This document shows, piece after piece, positions 38,511 through 48,302 of a stretch of 64,000 bases of DNA. A program made the translations under genes and the position numbers. The notes under the pieces are model-generated. The model made no database searches. It was not told where the DNA came from and saw only the letters and a list, made by a program, of their open reading frames with translations. This DNA comes from Acinetobacter colistiniresistens (GTDB lineage: Bacteria > Pseudomonadota > Gammaproteobacteria > Pseudomonadales > Moraxellaceae): contig NZ_CP102099.1 in the NCBI RefSeq assembly GCF_024582815.1, positions 3,286,001 through 3,350,000 of the forward strand, given 5' to 3'. Each line of letters starts with the position of its first letter. The stretch's first letter is position 1.

Positions 38511-39851
38511 ATGGAACAAATGCGTTGGTTAGAATTGCTTTCTGCAATTCGCTTAGGTAGTAAAAAAAGCAGTACAGAATTGGCTCGAAGCCCTTTCCAT
38601 AAAGATTATGACAGAATTATATTTTCCCAAAGTTTTCGTCAGTTGAATAGAAAAACACAGGTTCATCCACTAACTCAACATGATGGTATTCACACCCGCC
38701 TTACTCATTCCCTAGAGGTTTCTTGTATCGGACGTTCACTGGGCATGCTCGCTGCAGAAAAGATCAAAGACGAACTACCAATGTGGATTTCCCCTGCTGA
38801 TGTCGGGGCAATTATCCAGGCAGCCTGTCTGGCACACGACATTGGTAACCCCCCATTTGGTCATGCGGGTGAATATGCCATTCGTGAATGGTTTGATGAT
38901 GCTTCGCATCGAGACTTTCTGGCTAGACTCACGCCAGAAGAAGCAGCCGATGTCCGTCAGTTCGAAGGCAATGCCCAAGGACTTCGGCTACTTAGTCGGA
39001 TTGACTATCACCCTGATGATGGGGGTATGCGCTTAACCTGTGCAACACTCGGCGCCTACTTAAAATATCCGTGGTTATCTAAAACCATCGAAGAACAAGG
39101 CGAGATGCCATCACATCAACGGGCAAAATTTGGCTGTTATCAATCTGAAAAAGAAATTTTAAGACAGTTGGCAGAACAGCTGGGTCTTATTCAGCTTGGT
39201 GAATACCATTATTGCCGTCATCCATTGACTTATTTATTGGAAGCCGCTGATGATATTTGCTATGCACTGATCGATTTAGAAGATGGCATTATTCTAAATA
39301 TGTTGAACTATGCCGAAGTTGAACCGATTTTTCTGAATTTAATTGCGGATTATGGTTATCCTGAAGAATTACAATTACCGCATACCACATGGCAGCAAAA
39401 AATTGCCGCTCTACGTGGCCGTGTCATGAAACGCCTTGTCGATGAAGTGACCACCGCTTTTGCCAAACATCATTACGAAATTTTAACCGGTCAGCTCAAA
39501 GGCAACCTGTTACACTATTGCTCACCAGATATTGAGGCAGGCATTCAGACCGCAAAAAATCTCGCCAGAGACCGTATTTTTGAACATCCCCAGAAATCTG
39601 GTTTGGAGATTATTGCACACCAAAGCCTTCAAACGATTTTAGACGCCTTTATCCCCTTGACTATGCCACATAAGACCTTAAGTTTTAAAGAACAGCGTTT
39701 GATGTCAATTTTGCAACATTCAGGGGTAAATCTGCAAAACAACCACTATAATAATATTATGCAAGTCTTAGATATTATTAGTAAGTTCTCAGACCACCAA
39801 GCCTATAGTCTAGCACAGGAGTTGCAAGGCAATAAGATAGGTTTTTTTTAG
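38511..39851 (+). CDS. dgt: deoxyguanosinetriphosphate triphosphohydrolase-like protein
   Basis: HD-domain enzyme that hydrolyses dNTPs to nucleoside and triphosphate. The 446-residue protein has the metal site: THSLEVSCIGR (His), AACLAHDIGNPPFGHAGE (HD), and DICYALIDLEDG (Asp). Arg/Lys clusters at the N-terminus (TELARSPFHKDYDRI) are typical. The next gene overlaps its stop by one base. Exact substrate preference cannot be told from sequence. Confidence 0.9.
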   Translation: MEQMRWLELLSAIRLGSKKSSTELARSPFHKDYDRIIFSQSFRQLNRKTQVHPLTQHDGIHTRLTHSLEVSCIGRSLGMLAAEKIKDELPMWISPADVGAIIQAACLAHDIGNPPFGHAGEYAIREWFDDASHRDFLARLTPEEAADVRQFEGNAQGLRLLSRIDYHPDDGGMRLTCATLGAYLKYPWLSKTIEEQGEMPSHQRAKFGCYQSEKEILRQLAEQLGLIQLGEYHYCRHPLTYLLEAADDICYALIDLEDGIILNMLNYAEVEPIFLNLIADYGYPEELQLPHTTWQQKIAALRGRVMKRLVDEVTTAFAKHHYEILTGQLKGNLLHYCSPDIEAGIQTAKNLARDRIFEHPQKSGLEIIAHQSLQTILDAFIPLTMPHKTLSFKEQRLMSILQHSGVNLQNNHYNNIMQVLDIISKFSDHQAYSLAQELQGNKIGFF

Positions 39852-40525
39852 TGAAGCGATTTTTTGATGACGGAAAGACATGGAATACTTTTACCCAGTA
39901 TCCTATTTTAGTTGTATGTCCTTTTTGCCAAAGTCATGCACTGGTAATTCAATACGAACAAAATGATCAAACTGAAAAAAAAATAATTTTTAGTTGTGGA
40001 TTGTGCTGTAAAACTTTTGACCAAAGCTTACAGCAGCAAAAGAACTTAGGCTATTTTGATGAGATAAACTTAGACATTAATGAAACCTGCTCTTGTAAGC
40101 GTGGTAAATATAACTTTTCTCAATCTTATGCTCAGCCGAGTGTTCTTCCGCCTTTTATAAAATTAAGCTGTGATTTCTGCCAAAAAGAAAAAGTATATAA
40201 TTCACCCTATACGTTATTTATCCATAAAATCCCGAGAAAGACAGGATTTGAAATCAATACAGATCCTTTTTTTGGCTATCGTTTGTATCTCACCACAGAA
40301 ACAAGGCATGGTCTCATTTTCGTGTATAACACAGAACAATTAAACGATTTGAAAGCTTACATCTCTGCAGAGCTAAGACAGAGAACCTATACCAATAAGA
40401 ATAAAGCTTACTTAAGCCGCTTACCTTCTTGGATAAAATCCGCGCGAAATCGTAAAGAAATTCTAAAAGCCATTTTGCGTTTAGAACAAATGGCATCTAC
40501 TATTCAACCATTAACAAATAAGTGA
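39851..40525 (+). CDS. Cys-rich, zinc-ribbon-like protein of unknown function
   Basis: 224 residues starting with GTG, overlapping the dgt stop by one base. It contains several Cys pairs: VVCPFCQSH, FSCGLCCKTF, ETCSCKRG and LSCDFCQKEK, which look like metal-binding ribbons. No catalytic motif is visible. The end overlaps the possible start of ruvA. The position between dgt and ruvA suggests transcription with the ruv genes. I do not recognise a named family. Confidence 0.7.
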   Translation: MKRFFDDGKTWNTFTQYPILVVCPFCQSHALVIQYEQNDQTEKKIIFSCGLCCKTFDQSLQQQKNLGYFDEINLDINETCSCKRGKYNFSQSYAQPSVLPPFIKLSCDFCQKEKVYNSPYTLFIHKIPRKTGFEINTDPFFGYRLYLTTETRHGLIFVYNTEQLNDLKAYISAELRQRTYTNKNKAYLSRLPSWIKSARNRKEILKAILRLEQMASTIQPLTNK

Positions 40526-40533
40526 AAGACTCA

Positions 40534-41139
40534 ATGATCGGATGTTTAATTGGCGAAGTGTTTGCCCTAGAAGCCCCAACCGTATTACTCAACGTAAATG
40601 GCGTTGGCTATGAAATTGACACACCACTTTCGACATTTTGCCAATTACAAAAAGGACAGAAAGTCACTTTATGGACGCATCTAGTTGTTCGTGAAGATGC
40701 TCAGCAACTTTATGGTTTTAGTGATGCACAAGAAAAGACCATTTTCCGTACACTACTCAAAGTAAATGGCGTTGGCCCCAAAATGGCTTTGGGCATTCTA
40801 TCTACATTAAGTGTTGAACTGCTCATCCACACAATTGAACATGATGATATTAACACCCTGATTAAAGTTCCGGGTGTAGGCAAAAAAACTGCTGAACGAT
40901 TAATGATTGAATTACGCGATCGTTTCAAAGCGTTGGCGCATTCAACCAGCAGTACCACGAATGCAGCAGTTGCTCAAATTCAATTTATGGCAAATTCACC
41001 AGTTGCCGAAGCTGAAGCTGCTTTACAATCCTTAGGTTATAAACCAGCAGAAGCACAAAAAGCAGTGGCAGCAGTTAAAGCAGACTATACTGAATCGGCT
41101 GACATTATCCGTGCTGCGCTTAAATCCATGATGAAGTAA
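40534..41139 (+). CDS. ruvA: Holliday junction branch migration protein RuvA
   Basis: Binds four-way junctions as a tetramer and loads RuvB. The 201-residue protein begins [13 protein letters not shown], the family start, so the ATG at 40534 is preferred to the GTG at 40522. The double helix-hairpin-helix is visible as [16 protein letters not shown] and [16 protein letters not shown]; the C-terminal UBA-like domain ends [13 protein letters not shown]. ruvB begins 7 bp later. Confidence 0.96.
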   Translation: MIGCLIGEVFALEAPTVLLNVNGVGYEIDTPLSTFCQLQKGQKVTLWTHLVVREDAQQLYGFSDAQEKTIFRTLLKVNGVGPKMALGILSTLSVELLIHTIEHDDINTLIKVPGVGKKTAERLMIELRDRFKALAHSTSSTTNAAVAQIQFMANSPVAEAEAALQSLGYKPAEAQKAVAAVKADYTESADIIRAALKSMMK

Positions 41140-41146
41140 TAGATAT

Positions 41147-42142
41147 ATGCAAGATCGTCTTATTAGCGGAACAGAAAAACCCGAAGATCATTTTGATCGC
41201 GCCATTCGTCCAACCTCATTAGCAGACTATATTGGTCAGCCTGTAGTTCGTGAGCAAATGGAAATCTTCATTGGCGCAGCACGTGGTCGTGGTGAAGCTC
41301 TTGACCATACCCTGATCTTTGGTCCACCAGGTTTAGGTAAAACCACGTTGGCCAATATTATCGCAAGAGAAATGGGCGGTAATCTAAAGTCAACTTCTGG
41401 CCCTGTATTGGAACGTGCGGGTGACCTTGCTGCCATGCTGACCAATTTGGAAGAAGGTGATGTGCTGTTTATTGACGAGATTCATCGTCTTTCCCCAGTG
41501 ATCGAAGAAATTCTCTATCCAGCCATGGAAGACTACCAACTCGATATTATGATTGGTGAAGGCCCTGCTGCCCGCTCAATTAAGCTAGATCTTCCCCCTT
41601 TCACTTTAGTCGCGGCAACAACACGTGCAGGTCTTTTGACCTCTCCTTTACGTGATCGTTTCGGGATCGTACAACGTTTAGAGTTTTATTCAGTTGAAGA
41701 CCTGACCCATATCGTGACCCGTTCAGCCAACTTGATGGATGTGCCGATTACTCACGAAGGCTCAACAGAAATCGCTCGTCGTGCACGAGGTACACCCCGT
41801 ATTGCCAATCGATTATTACGCCGTGTCCGTGACTATGCCCAAGTCAAAGGCACAGGTGAAGTAACTCAGGAGATGGCACAACGGGCTTTGGACATGCTCA
41901 ATGTCGATAAAGCAGGTTTAGATACGCTCGATCGGCGTTATCTCAGCATGTTACTGGAACGTTTTGAAGGACGACCAACTGGTGTTGAAGCTTTAGCCGC
42001 AGCCATGGCGGAAGATAGCGGAACGCTTGAAGATGTAATTGAACCGTATTTGATTCAGCAAGGTTATGTGATGCGGACTGCACGCGGTCGTATTGCAACC
42101 AATATGGCATATTTACAATTTGGTATGACGCCGCCTGAATAA
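41147..42142 (+). CDS. ruvB: Holliday junction helicase RuvB
   Basis: AAA+ motor that drives branch migration with RuvA. 331 residues. Walker A is [14 protein letters not shown], Walker [11 protein letters not shown], sensor 1 [19 protein letters not shown], and the C-terminal winged helix ends [13 protein letters not shown]. Directly downstream of ruvA, likely operonic. A long inverted repeat follows. Confidence 0.97.
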   Translation: MQDRLISGTEKPEDHFDRAIRPTSLADYIGQPVVREQMEIFIGAARGRGEALDHTLIFGPPGLGKTTLANIIAREMGGNLKSTSGPVLERAGDLAAMLTNLEEGDVLFIDEIHRLSPVIEEILYPAMEDYQLDIMIGEGPAARSIKLDLPPFTLVAATTRAGLLTSPLRDRFGIVQRLEFYSVEDLTHIVTRSANLMDVPITHEGSTEIARRARGTPRIANRLLRRVRDYAQVKGTGEVTQEMAQRALDMLNVDKAGLDTLDRRYLSMLLERFEGRPTGVEALAAAMAEDSGTLEDVIEPYLIQQGYVMRTARGRIATNMAYLQFGMTPPE

Positions 42143-42170
42143 TATTAAATATTTTTAATAAATGCTTCTT

Positions 42171-42220
42171 ATAATGAGATGATTAGAATAGCATATACGT
42201 CATTCTAATCATCTCATTAT
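42171..42220. repeat. 19-bp perfect inverted repeat after ruvB
   Basis: ATAATGAGATGATTAGAAT at 42171-42189 is the exact reverse complement of 42202-42220, separated by 12 nt. It is followed by TTTTTAGGG. It may serve as the ruvB terminator, but perfect 19-bp AT-rich arms are longer than usual, so a mobile-repeat origin is possible. Confidence 0.7.
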
Positions 42221-42233
42221 TTTTAGGGTAACA

Positions 42234-43142
42234 ATGAAAATTAAAACATTAACTGCCGTATTTTTGAGTAGCTTATTTTTAACAGCCTGCGGGGGTGGAG
42301 GTGATAATGCAAATAACGGAAATTCATTTCAAGGTAAAGAAAGACTAGATTATAGCAAACCAGAAAATCTTGAATTGATTTATGCTCCGATTATCAATTT
42401 ATCAAGTATTCATGAAAATCAGCTCATTGATACCATTACACTTGCCGAATCCGTTTTTTATTTAATACAAGGTGGAGAAAAAATGGGCTACAAAGCCTTC
42501 TGCCGAAATAAAGAAGGAAGCTTTAGCAGAAGTAGTCAAATGGTTACGCTGAATAAATGTGATCTACAGTATACAAAAGATGGCGTGATTCAACCTGTTT
42601 CTGAGGAACCAATGTTCCTATCTGGAAGTGTTAGCTCACAAGGATACTGGTCACAGGATAACTTTAAAATCGATACGACACTGAACCAATTTAAAGTAGA
42701 AGTTGATAATGAAATAACAACCTTTAATGGAAGCAAAAGTAGTCTATCTTATTATGCTGATACTCGTCCCTTCAAATATGACATTGCTCAAATGGAATTC
42801 ACATGGGCTGATAAGAAATATACAGAACGCTATAAACTCACAAACTATAGCTTTGAACCTTGGTCAACTGGATCAATTACTAAAGGACGCCTAATTGGGA
42901 TAAACAATAATAAAGAATTCTCTGTAAATTTTGACAATCAAATCAAATTTGGAAGTGTCGAAGATGCTTTGGCTTTTTATCCAAGCTTTGCGGAGATTTT
43001 TATTGAAGACACCAACAACAATAAAAATTCAATCACTATTACCAGAACCACTGACTATAAAGCGTTAATGCGTGCCTATGCGAATGGGACTACCGTTCCT
43101 GGCTTTCCTAAAGTCGTCGCTTGGGAAGAACTCAACTATTAA
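42234..43142 (+). CDS. lipoprotein of unknown function
   Basis: 302-residue predicted lipoprotein: the signal MKIKTLTAVFLSSLFLTAC ends in the lipobox LTAC, followed by a flexible GGGGDNANNGNS stretch. The rest is beta-rich (for example WSQDNFKIDTTLNQFKVEV) without a motif I recognise. The gene begins 13 bp after the inverted repeat and ends at a strong terminator, so it is a single unit. Probably sits in the outer membrane or periplasm. Confidence 0.7.
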   Translation: MKIKTLTAVFLSSLFLTACGGGGDNANNGNSFQGKERLDYSKPENLELIYAPIINLSSIHENQLIDTITLAESVFYLIQGGEKMGYKAFCRNKEGSFSRSSQMVTLNKCDLQYTKDGVIQPVSEEPMFLSGSVSSQGYWSQDNFKIDTTLNQFKVEVDNEITTFNGSKSSLSYYADTRPFKYDIAQMEFTWADKKYTERYKLTNYSFEPWSTGSITKGRLIGINNNKEFSVNFDNQIKFGSVEDALAFYPSFAEIFIEDTNNNKNSITITRTTDYKALMRAYANGTTVPGFPKVVAWEELNY

Positions 43143-43178
43143 AAAAAAGAGGCCCTTAGATAGGGCCTCTTTTTTTAT
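43143..43178 (+). terminator. terminator after the lipoprotein gene
   Basis: AGAGGCCCT/AGGGCCTCT stem with A-rich upstream and a T7 downstream. Confidence 0.9.
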
Positions 43179-43274
43179 CTAGGTCAACAATATGTTATTT
43201 ATTACTATTTCCTTAGCTCTCTTGAGGCAATATCATTCCTGATTGCTCACAGTACGCAAAAATAGGTAATAGAA

Positions 43275-43682
43275 ATGGCCAATCATTTTGAGTTCAACAT
43301 TCGCGTTTATATCGAAGATACAGATGCAGGCGGTATCGTTTACCATGCCAACCATATACGTTTTATGGAACGTGCTCGTACCGAATGGTTACGTGCAGCT
43401 GGTGTTGATCACTACTGGCACCAAAAAGATTACAGCTTCGTGGTACATCAGATTCAGGTCAAATATGTACGCCCAATATTAATGGATGATTTAATTACCG
43501 TTACAGCACGTGTTATTTCGTGTAAAGCCGCATCTTTTGTGTTGCAACAAAATATTTATCGTGGTGAAATCTTGCTGGCTTCAGGTGAGGTTGTGTTGGC
43601 ATGTTTAAATAAAGAGTTAATGCCACGTCGACTTCCTGATGAAATTCGTGATCTAATTCAAAAAGAGTTAGCACAGGACTAA
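43275..43682 (+). CDS. ybgC: acyl-CoA thioesterase YbgC
   Basis: Hotdog-fold thioesterase of the Tol-Pal locus. 135 residues with the characteristic DTDAGGIVYHANHIRFMERARTEWLR, where the first Asp region and His are catalytic. First gene of the tol cluster; tolQ starts 24 bp downstream. In E. coli it hydrolyses short-chain or phospholipid-related acyl-CoAs; the in vivo role is still debated. Confidence 0.93.
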   Translation: MANHFEFNIRVYIEDTDAGGIVYHANHIRFMERARTEWLRAAGVDHYWHQKDYSFVVHQIQVKYVRPILMDDLITVTARVISCKAASFVLQQNIYRGEILLASGEVVLACLNKELMPRRLPDEIRDLIQKELAQD

Positions 43683-43706
43683 AATAAACTTTCGGCACAG
43701 CGACTT

Positions 43707-44405
43707 ATGGCAACTAACTTAGAATCTTCCCTGCATATTTCTGACCTAATTTTACAAGCAAGTCCTGTTGTACAACTGGTCATGCTGATCTTACTTCTTG
43801 CTTCAATTTTTAGCTGGTATTTGATCGCTAAATTACATATGGGCTTTAAAAAAGCAGAACAAGAGGATGAGCATTTTCAAAAAATGTTCTGGTCAGGTGC
43901 CGAATTAAATACCCTTTATAACAATGCACAACTCAATTCTAAGCGCCGTGGTCTAGAAGATATTTTCTACCAAGGCTTAGGTGAGTTTTTCAAATTACAG
44001 AAACGTAAAGCCGATACCAATCAAACCATCGAAGGAACCGAACGTATTCTTCGTGTTGGCCTAAGCCGTGATCAAGGTGGTCTAGAGCAAGGCTTAGGTT
44101 CGCTTGCCAGCATCGGCTCTGTTGCTCCTTATATCGGCTTATTCGGTACGGTCTGGGGCATTATGAATGCCTTTATTGGTCTTGCTGCCGTTGATCAAGT
44201 GACTTTGGCAACTGTTGCACCTGGTATTGCAGAAGCCCTCATTGCAACTGCAATTGGTTTATTTGCAGCAATTCCTGCGGTACTTGCGTTTAACCACTTT
44301 ACCGCTAAAGGTGAATCAACCTATTCAGATCGTGCCTTATTTGCAGAAGAAATGGTTGCTCTTTTACAGCGCCAAGCGATTGGAACGACACAGGAAGATG
44401 CATAA
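43707..44405 (+). CDS. tolQ: Tol-Pal system protein TolQ
   Basis: Inner-membrane proton-channel subunit related to ExbB and MotA. 232 residues with three membrane segments (near 20-40, 140-160, 175-195). Family motifs include GLGSLASIGSVAPYIGLFGTVWGIMNAF and TVAPGIAEALIATAIGLFAAIPAV, where the Thr/Glu channel residues sit. It overlaps tolR by one base. Powers TolA for outer-membrane constriction. Confidence 0.95.
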   Translation: MATNLESSLHISDLILQASPVVQLVMLILLLASIFSWYLIAKLHMGFKKAEQEDEHFQKMFWSGAELNTLYNNAQLNSKRRGLEDIFYQGLGEFFKLQKRKADTNQTIEGTERILRVGLSRDQGGLEQGLGSLASIGSVAPYIGLFGTVWGIMNAFIGLAAVDQVTLATVAPGIAEALIATAIGLFAAIPAVLAFNHFTAKGESTYSDRALFAEEMVALLQRQAIGTTQEDA

Positions 44406-44857
44406 TGGCGATTCAACGATCTGGACGTTTTGAACGCATTAAAAAGCCACTCAAAAGTGATATGAACGTCGTTCCTTATATCGACGTGATGTTGGTGTTA
44501 TTGGTCATTTTCATGGTGACAGCACCTATGATCACCAGTGGTATTAAAGTAGATCTACCTCAAGCCAATAATCACCCTATCGAGTCCAAAGATACGCCTG
44601 CTCTGGTAACGATTGGTAAAGATGGCAATATCTTTTTGCAATACCAAGAACATAAAGGCAGCGACCCTCTTTCGCTCAAAGAACTGGAAAATGTTTTAAG
44701 TGAAGCTCAAACTCAAGCAGAGCAAGACAACAAACAACTGACAGTTTTGGTTAATGGTGATAAATCTCGTCCATATGGTGAAGTGGTTTCACTCATGGCG
44801 AGCCTACAAGAAGCAGGCCTTACCCAAGTCGGCTTACTGACAGAGCCGTTAAAATAA
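44405..44857 (+). CDS. tolR: Tol-Pal system protein TolR
   Basis: Partner of TolQ, ExbD-like. 150 residues: a cytoplasmic start, one membrane segment with the key Asp in VVPYIDVMLVLLVIFMVTAP, and a periplasmic domain ending QVGLLTEPLK. The Asp is the proposed proton-carrying residue. It overlaps tolQ by one base and tolA begins 3 bp later, so the operon is very compact. Confidence 0.95.
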   Translation: MAIQRSGRFERIKKPLKSDMNVVPYIDVMLVLLVIFMVTAPMITSGIKVDLPQANNHPIESKDTPALVTIGKDGNIFLQYQEHKGSDPLSLKELENVLSEAQTQAEQDNKQLTVLVNGDKSRPYGEVVSLMASLQEAGLTQVGLLTEPLK

Positions 44858-44860
44858 GCT

Positions 44861-46273
44861 ATGAAAAAATTTAAAGAGCCACCTTTTAAACAAAATGCGA
44901 TTGCGCTGGGTTTCACGCTCGGCGTCCATGCAATCGCGATTGTTGGCTTACTGTTTTTAGGCTTGAGTAAACCACCTGAACAGCCTAAAAAACTCACCAC
45001 TATTTTGGTGAAGCCAGAAGATTTACCTCAGTCTTTACAGCAACCAGAACAACAAGTCACAGCAAATCACCAAGCTGAACAGGTTGAAAGTCCAATTGTT
45101 GATAAGACCTTGCCTGAGAATATTCCCGTAATTCCTCCACTGCCAACTGCGCAACAGCTTGCTGCTGAAAAGCAAAAAGCTGAACAGGCTCAGCAAGCCA
45201 AGCTTGCCGAACAAAAACGTAAAGCCGATGAAGCTGCGCGAGCTCAGCAGGTTGAAGAACAACGTAAACTCTCAGAAGCGCAAGCACAAAAACAACGTGC
45301 AGACGCTGAAGCCAAACGCCAAGCTGAGGTAAAGGCGAGAACAGAGGCTGAAAAACATAGAGCTGAACAATCTGCCAAAGCCGAGGCGGAAGCCAAAGCA
45401 CGCCAAAAAGCGGAACAAGATGCGAAATTAAGACAGCAAAAAGCTGCCGAGAACGCAAAACTTCAAGCCCAGCAAGATGCAAAACGCAAAGCAGAAGCTG
45501 ATGCCAAGGCTCGTGCTGAAGCCGATGCAAAACGCAAAGCAGAACGAGATGCGAAAGCAAAAGCTGAGGCGGACGCAAAACGTAAAGCCGATGCTGATGC
45601 CAAAGCTCGCGCGGAAGCCGATGCAAAACGTAAGGCGAATGCAGATGCAAAAGCAAAAGCTGAGGCTGATGCAAAACGCAAAGCTGATGCTGATGCAAAA
45701 CGCAAAGCCGATGCTGATGCAAAACGCAAAGCTGATGCTGATGCGAAGGCAAAAGCAGACGCTGATGCTAAGCGTAAAGCTGATGCAGACGCAAAACGTA
45801 AAGCCGATGCAGATGCCAAAGCAAAAGCGGACGCTGATGCCAAACGCAAAGCCGATGCAGATGCGAAACGCAAGGCCGATGCAGATGCCAAAGCAAAAGC
45901 AGACGCTGATGCGAAACGTAAAGCCGAAGCTGAAGCAGATGCCAAAGCGGCTGCAGCCAAAAAAGCGGAACAAGAAGCAGCTCAGAAAAAGGCTGATGCA
46001 AAACGTGTGGCTTCAACGGCTAAACGCGACTTTGAACAAAAAATCTATCGGGCTTGGAATATGCCATCGGGCTCTTCAGGACAACGTGCCAGCGCACGTG
46101 TAACCTTAAGTGACAGTGGTGCAGTACTTTCTGTTGTTGTTTCTGCAAGTGATCCTGATGTGAAAGCCAGTGTAGAAGCAGCTGTTCGCGCCGCAGCACC
46201 CTACCCAATGCCAGATGATCCTGTTGCCCGCCGTGAAGCAAGAAGCTTTACTTCAAGTTTTACTGCAAAATAG
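44861..46273 (+). CDS. tolA: Tol-Pal system protein TolA
   Basis: Spans the periplasm and links the TolQR motor to Pal/TolB. 470 residues: a membrane segment (about 12-31), a Pro/Gln-rich spacer, a long Ala/Lys/Asp helix (about 100-385) and the C-terminal domain beginning FEQKIYRAWNMPSGSSGQRA. The helix contains tandem DNA repeats (see the repeat entry). Longer than E. coli TolA (421), because of the repeats. No shift or stop is seen. Confidence 0.94.
   Translation: MKKFKEPPFKQNAIALGFTLGVHAIAIVGLLFLGLSKPPEQPKKLTTILVKPEDLPQSLQQPEQQVTANHQAEQVESPIVDKTLPENIPVIPPLPTAQQLAAEKQKAEQAQQAKLAEQKRKADEAARAQQVEEQRKLSEAQAQKQRADAEAKRQAEVKARTEAEKHRAEQSAKAEAEAKARQKAEQDAKLRQQKAAENAKLQAQQDAKRKAEADAKARAEADAKRKAERDAKAKAEADAKRKADADAKARAEADAKRKANADAKAKAEADAKRKADADAKRKADADAKRKADADAKAKADADAKRKADADAKRKADADAKAKADADAKRKADADAKRKADADAKAKADADAKRKAEAEADAKAAAAKKAEQEAAQKKADAKRVASTAKRDFEQKIYRAWNMPSGSSGQRASARVTLSDSGAVLSVVVSASDPDVKASVEAAVRAAAPYPMPDDPVARREARSFTSSFTAK
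45477..45940 (+). repeat. tandem Ala/Lys/Asp-coding repeats within tolA
   Basis: A 15-nt unit encoding DAKRK/ADADAK-type peptides (consensus GATGCAAAACGCAAAGC) recurs many times, arranged in larger 33- and 48-nt blocks. The period is a multiple of three throughout, so copy number can change without breaking the frame. Confidence 0.85.
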
Positions 46274-46372
46274 TAATGAATAGTTAACGTTACATGCTTT
46301 TAATAGCACAAAGCATGTAACTATGTTAAATAATCAACAGCCACAAAAATACGAACGCAAGTAATTGTAACT

Positions 46373-47656
46373 ATGGACAAGACTCGTAAACACCTCATCT
46401 CTTTAGCAGTTTTCACTGCGATTAGCACTGTTGTTCCAACAGCAACTTTCGCACAATTACACCTCGAGATTGCAAAAGCCCCTGAACAAGCCCCTAAAAT
46501 CGCGATTGTCCCCTTTACAAATGACAATGCGATCTATCCTATCGTAGAAAGCGATTTAAATCGTTCAGGTCGTTTTACCAGTGCATCTCAAAATTTACCA
46601 GCAACTGCAAGCCTGAATCAGGTTCAAGCAGCTGATTGGCAAAATGCGGGTGTACCTTACGTTGTCGTTGGGCAAATGAAAGCGGTTGATGCAAATACCT
46701 TTGAAATTCATTACCAGCTTTATGATATACAAAAACAAAAATATCTACTGAATGAGGTACTCACTGTACCAAGCTCACGTATACGCCAAGCTGGTCATAT
46801 GATCAGTGATACGATTTATCAAGCGTTAACGGGTATTGCGGGTGACTTTAGCGGTCGTATTGCCTATGTATTACGTAATCAGGCAACGCCAGCCCAACGT
46901 TATACTTTGCAAATTGCTGATACTGATGGCGAACAGCCTAAAACTGTCCTGTCTTCACGCGATCCTATTCTTTCTCCAGCCTGGACACCAGATGCCAAGA
47001 AAATTGCATATGTGTCATTTGAGACCAAGCGTCCTGCGATTTATCTGCAAGACTTAGCCACAGGCCAACGTGAAGTTTTAGCCAGCTTCCGTGGATTAAA
47101 TGGCGCACCAAGCTTCTCACCAGATGGTAAATCAATGCTATTTACCGCATCGATGAATGGTAATCCTGAAATTTATCAAATGGATTTAAGTACGCGTCAA
47201 GTACAGCGTATGACCAATGATACTGCGATTGATACTGAAGCACGCTATGCACCCGATGGTAAATCATTCATTTTTACCTCAGACCGCGGTGGCTCACCAC
47301 AGATTTATCGCTACAGCTTTGATGATAGTTCAGTTAAACGCTTAACCTTCAAAGGTGCTTTCAATGCACGCGGTACGCTAAGTGCCGATGGTAAAAAAAT
47401 TGCTTTGGTTCATCGCCCAAGCGGTAGTAACTATAAAGTCGCAATTCAAGATATCAATACTGGCATTACCAACATTCTTACACCAACTAGTTTAGACGAA
47501 TCGCCAAGCTTCTCACCAAATGGACAAATGGTGGTTTATGCAACGCGTGAAGGTAGTCGCGGTTTGCTATCCGTCATGTCTACTGACGGCCGTTTCCGCA
47601 TGAATTTGCCAAGTGAGCAAGGTGAAGTTCGTGAACCAGCTTGGGCACCAAAATAA
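46373..47656 (+). CDS. tolB: Tol-Pal system protein TolB
   Basis: Periplasmic six-bladed beta-propeller that binds Pal and TolA. 427 residues: signal peptide ([18 protein letters not shown], then TVVPTATFA), an alpha/beta domain and repeated blades with the SPD/APDGK turn ([66 protein letters not shown]). pal starts 23 bp after its stop. Confidence 0.95.
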   Translation: MDKTRKHLISLAVFTAISTVVPTATFAQLHLEIAKAPEQAPKIAIVPFTNDNAIYPIVESDLNRSGRFTSASQNLPATASLNQVQAADWQNAGVPYVVVGQMKAVDANTFEIHYQLYDIQKQKYLLNEVLTVPSSRIRQAGHMISDTIYQALTGIAGDFSGRIAYVLRNQATPAQRYTLQIADTDGEQPKTVLSSRDPILSPAWTPDAKKIAYVSFETKRPAIYLQDLATGQREVLASFRGLNGAPSFSPDGKSMLFTASMNGNPEIYQMDLSTRQVQRMTNDTAIDTEARYAPDGKSFIFTSDRGGSPQIYRYSFDDSSVKRLTFKGAFNARGTLSADGKKIALVHRPSGSNYKVAIQDINTGITNILTPTSLDESPSFSPNGQMVVYATREGSRGLLSVMSTDGRFRMNLPSEQGEVREPAWAPK

Positions 47657-47678
47657 ATTTAGTTTATTGGAGAATCAA

Positions 47679-48245
47679 ATGAACATTAAATATCTAACGC
47701 TTCCACTTATTGCTGCAACGCTTGTATTTACAGGCTGTGCAAGTCGTAAACCGGCTGCTGAAATTACCACAGGTACCAATCCAAATGGTTCATCAACAGT
47801 CAGTACCGAGGGTTTAAGCGAAGATGCAGCACTCAATGCACAAAACTTGGCTGGCGCATCTTCAAAAGGTGTAACTGCTGCAAACAAAGCATTCTTGGCA
47901 AAACGCGTTGTTCACTTTAACTATGACAGCAGCGATTTATCAAATGAAGACTATCAAACACTTCAAGCACATGCTCAGTTCTTGGTTGCCAATGCCAACT
48001 CTCGTGTTGCTCTTACAGGTCATACGGATGAACGTGGTACACGTGAATACAACATGGCGCTTGGCGAACGTCGCGCAAAAGCGGTTGAAAGCTTTTTGAT
48101 TACCAACGGTGTAAACCCACAGCAACTTGAAGCAGTCAGCTACGGTAAAGAATCACCTGTTAACGCAGGCCATGATGAAGCTGCATGGAAAGAAAACCGC
48201 CGTGTAGAAATCAACTATGAAGCCGTTCCACCACTATTAAAATAA
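47679..48245 (+). CDS. pal: peptidoglycan-associated lipoprotein Pal
   Basis: Outer-membrane lipoprotein binding peptidoglycan through an OmpA-like domain. From the ATG at 47679 (TTGGAGAA upstream) it has 188 residues: lipobox FTGC, then [20 protein letters not shown] and [22 protein letters not shown] with Asp and Arg for diaminopimelate binding. An in-frame earlier start inside tolB is not credible. No cpoB/ybgF gene follows, unlike in E. coli. Confidence 0.96.
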   Translation: MNIKYLTLPLIAATLVFTGCASRKPAAEITTGTNPNGSSTVSTEGLSEDAALNAQNLAGASSKGVTAANKAFLAKRVVHFNYDSSDLSNEDYQTLQAHAQFLVANANSRVALTGHTDERGTREYNMALGERRAKAVESFLITNGVNPQQLEAVSYGKESPVNAGHDEAAWKENRRVEINYEAVPPLLK

Positions 48246-48264
48246 TCGTGGTTACGCTTTAAAT

Positions 48265-48296
48265 AAAAATGCTCACTTAAGGTGAGCATTTTTATT
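48265..48296 (+). terminator. pal terminator
   Basis: AAAAATGCTCACC-like stem AATGCTCAC-TTAAG-GTGAGCATT followed by T residues. Confidence 0.85.
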
Positions 48297-48302
48297 TATT
48301 GA

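Noticed and set aside
45477..45940. Regular repeats that might suggest a CRISPR-like array.
   Set aside because: The units are in-frame with tolA, vary in sequence, and have no unique spacers.
45057..45973. Several long open frames of 165-231 codons on the minus strand opposite tolA.
   Set aside because: They mirror the low-complexity tolA repeats (Ala/Ser/Phe- or His/Leu-rich translations), have no start signals and no domain; composition artefacts.
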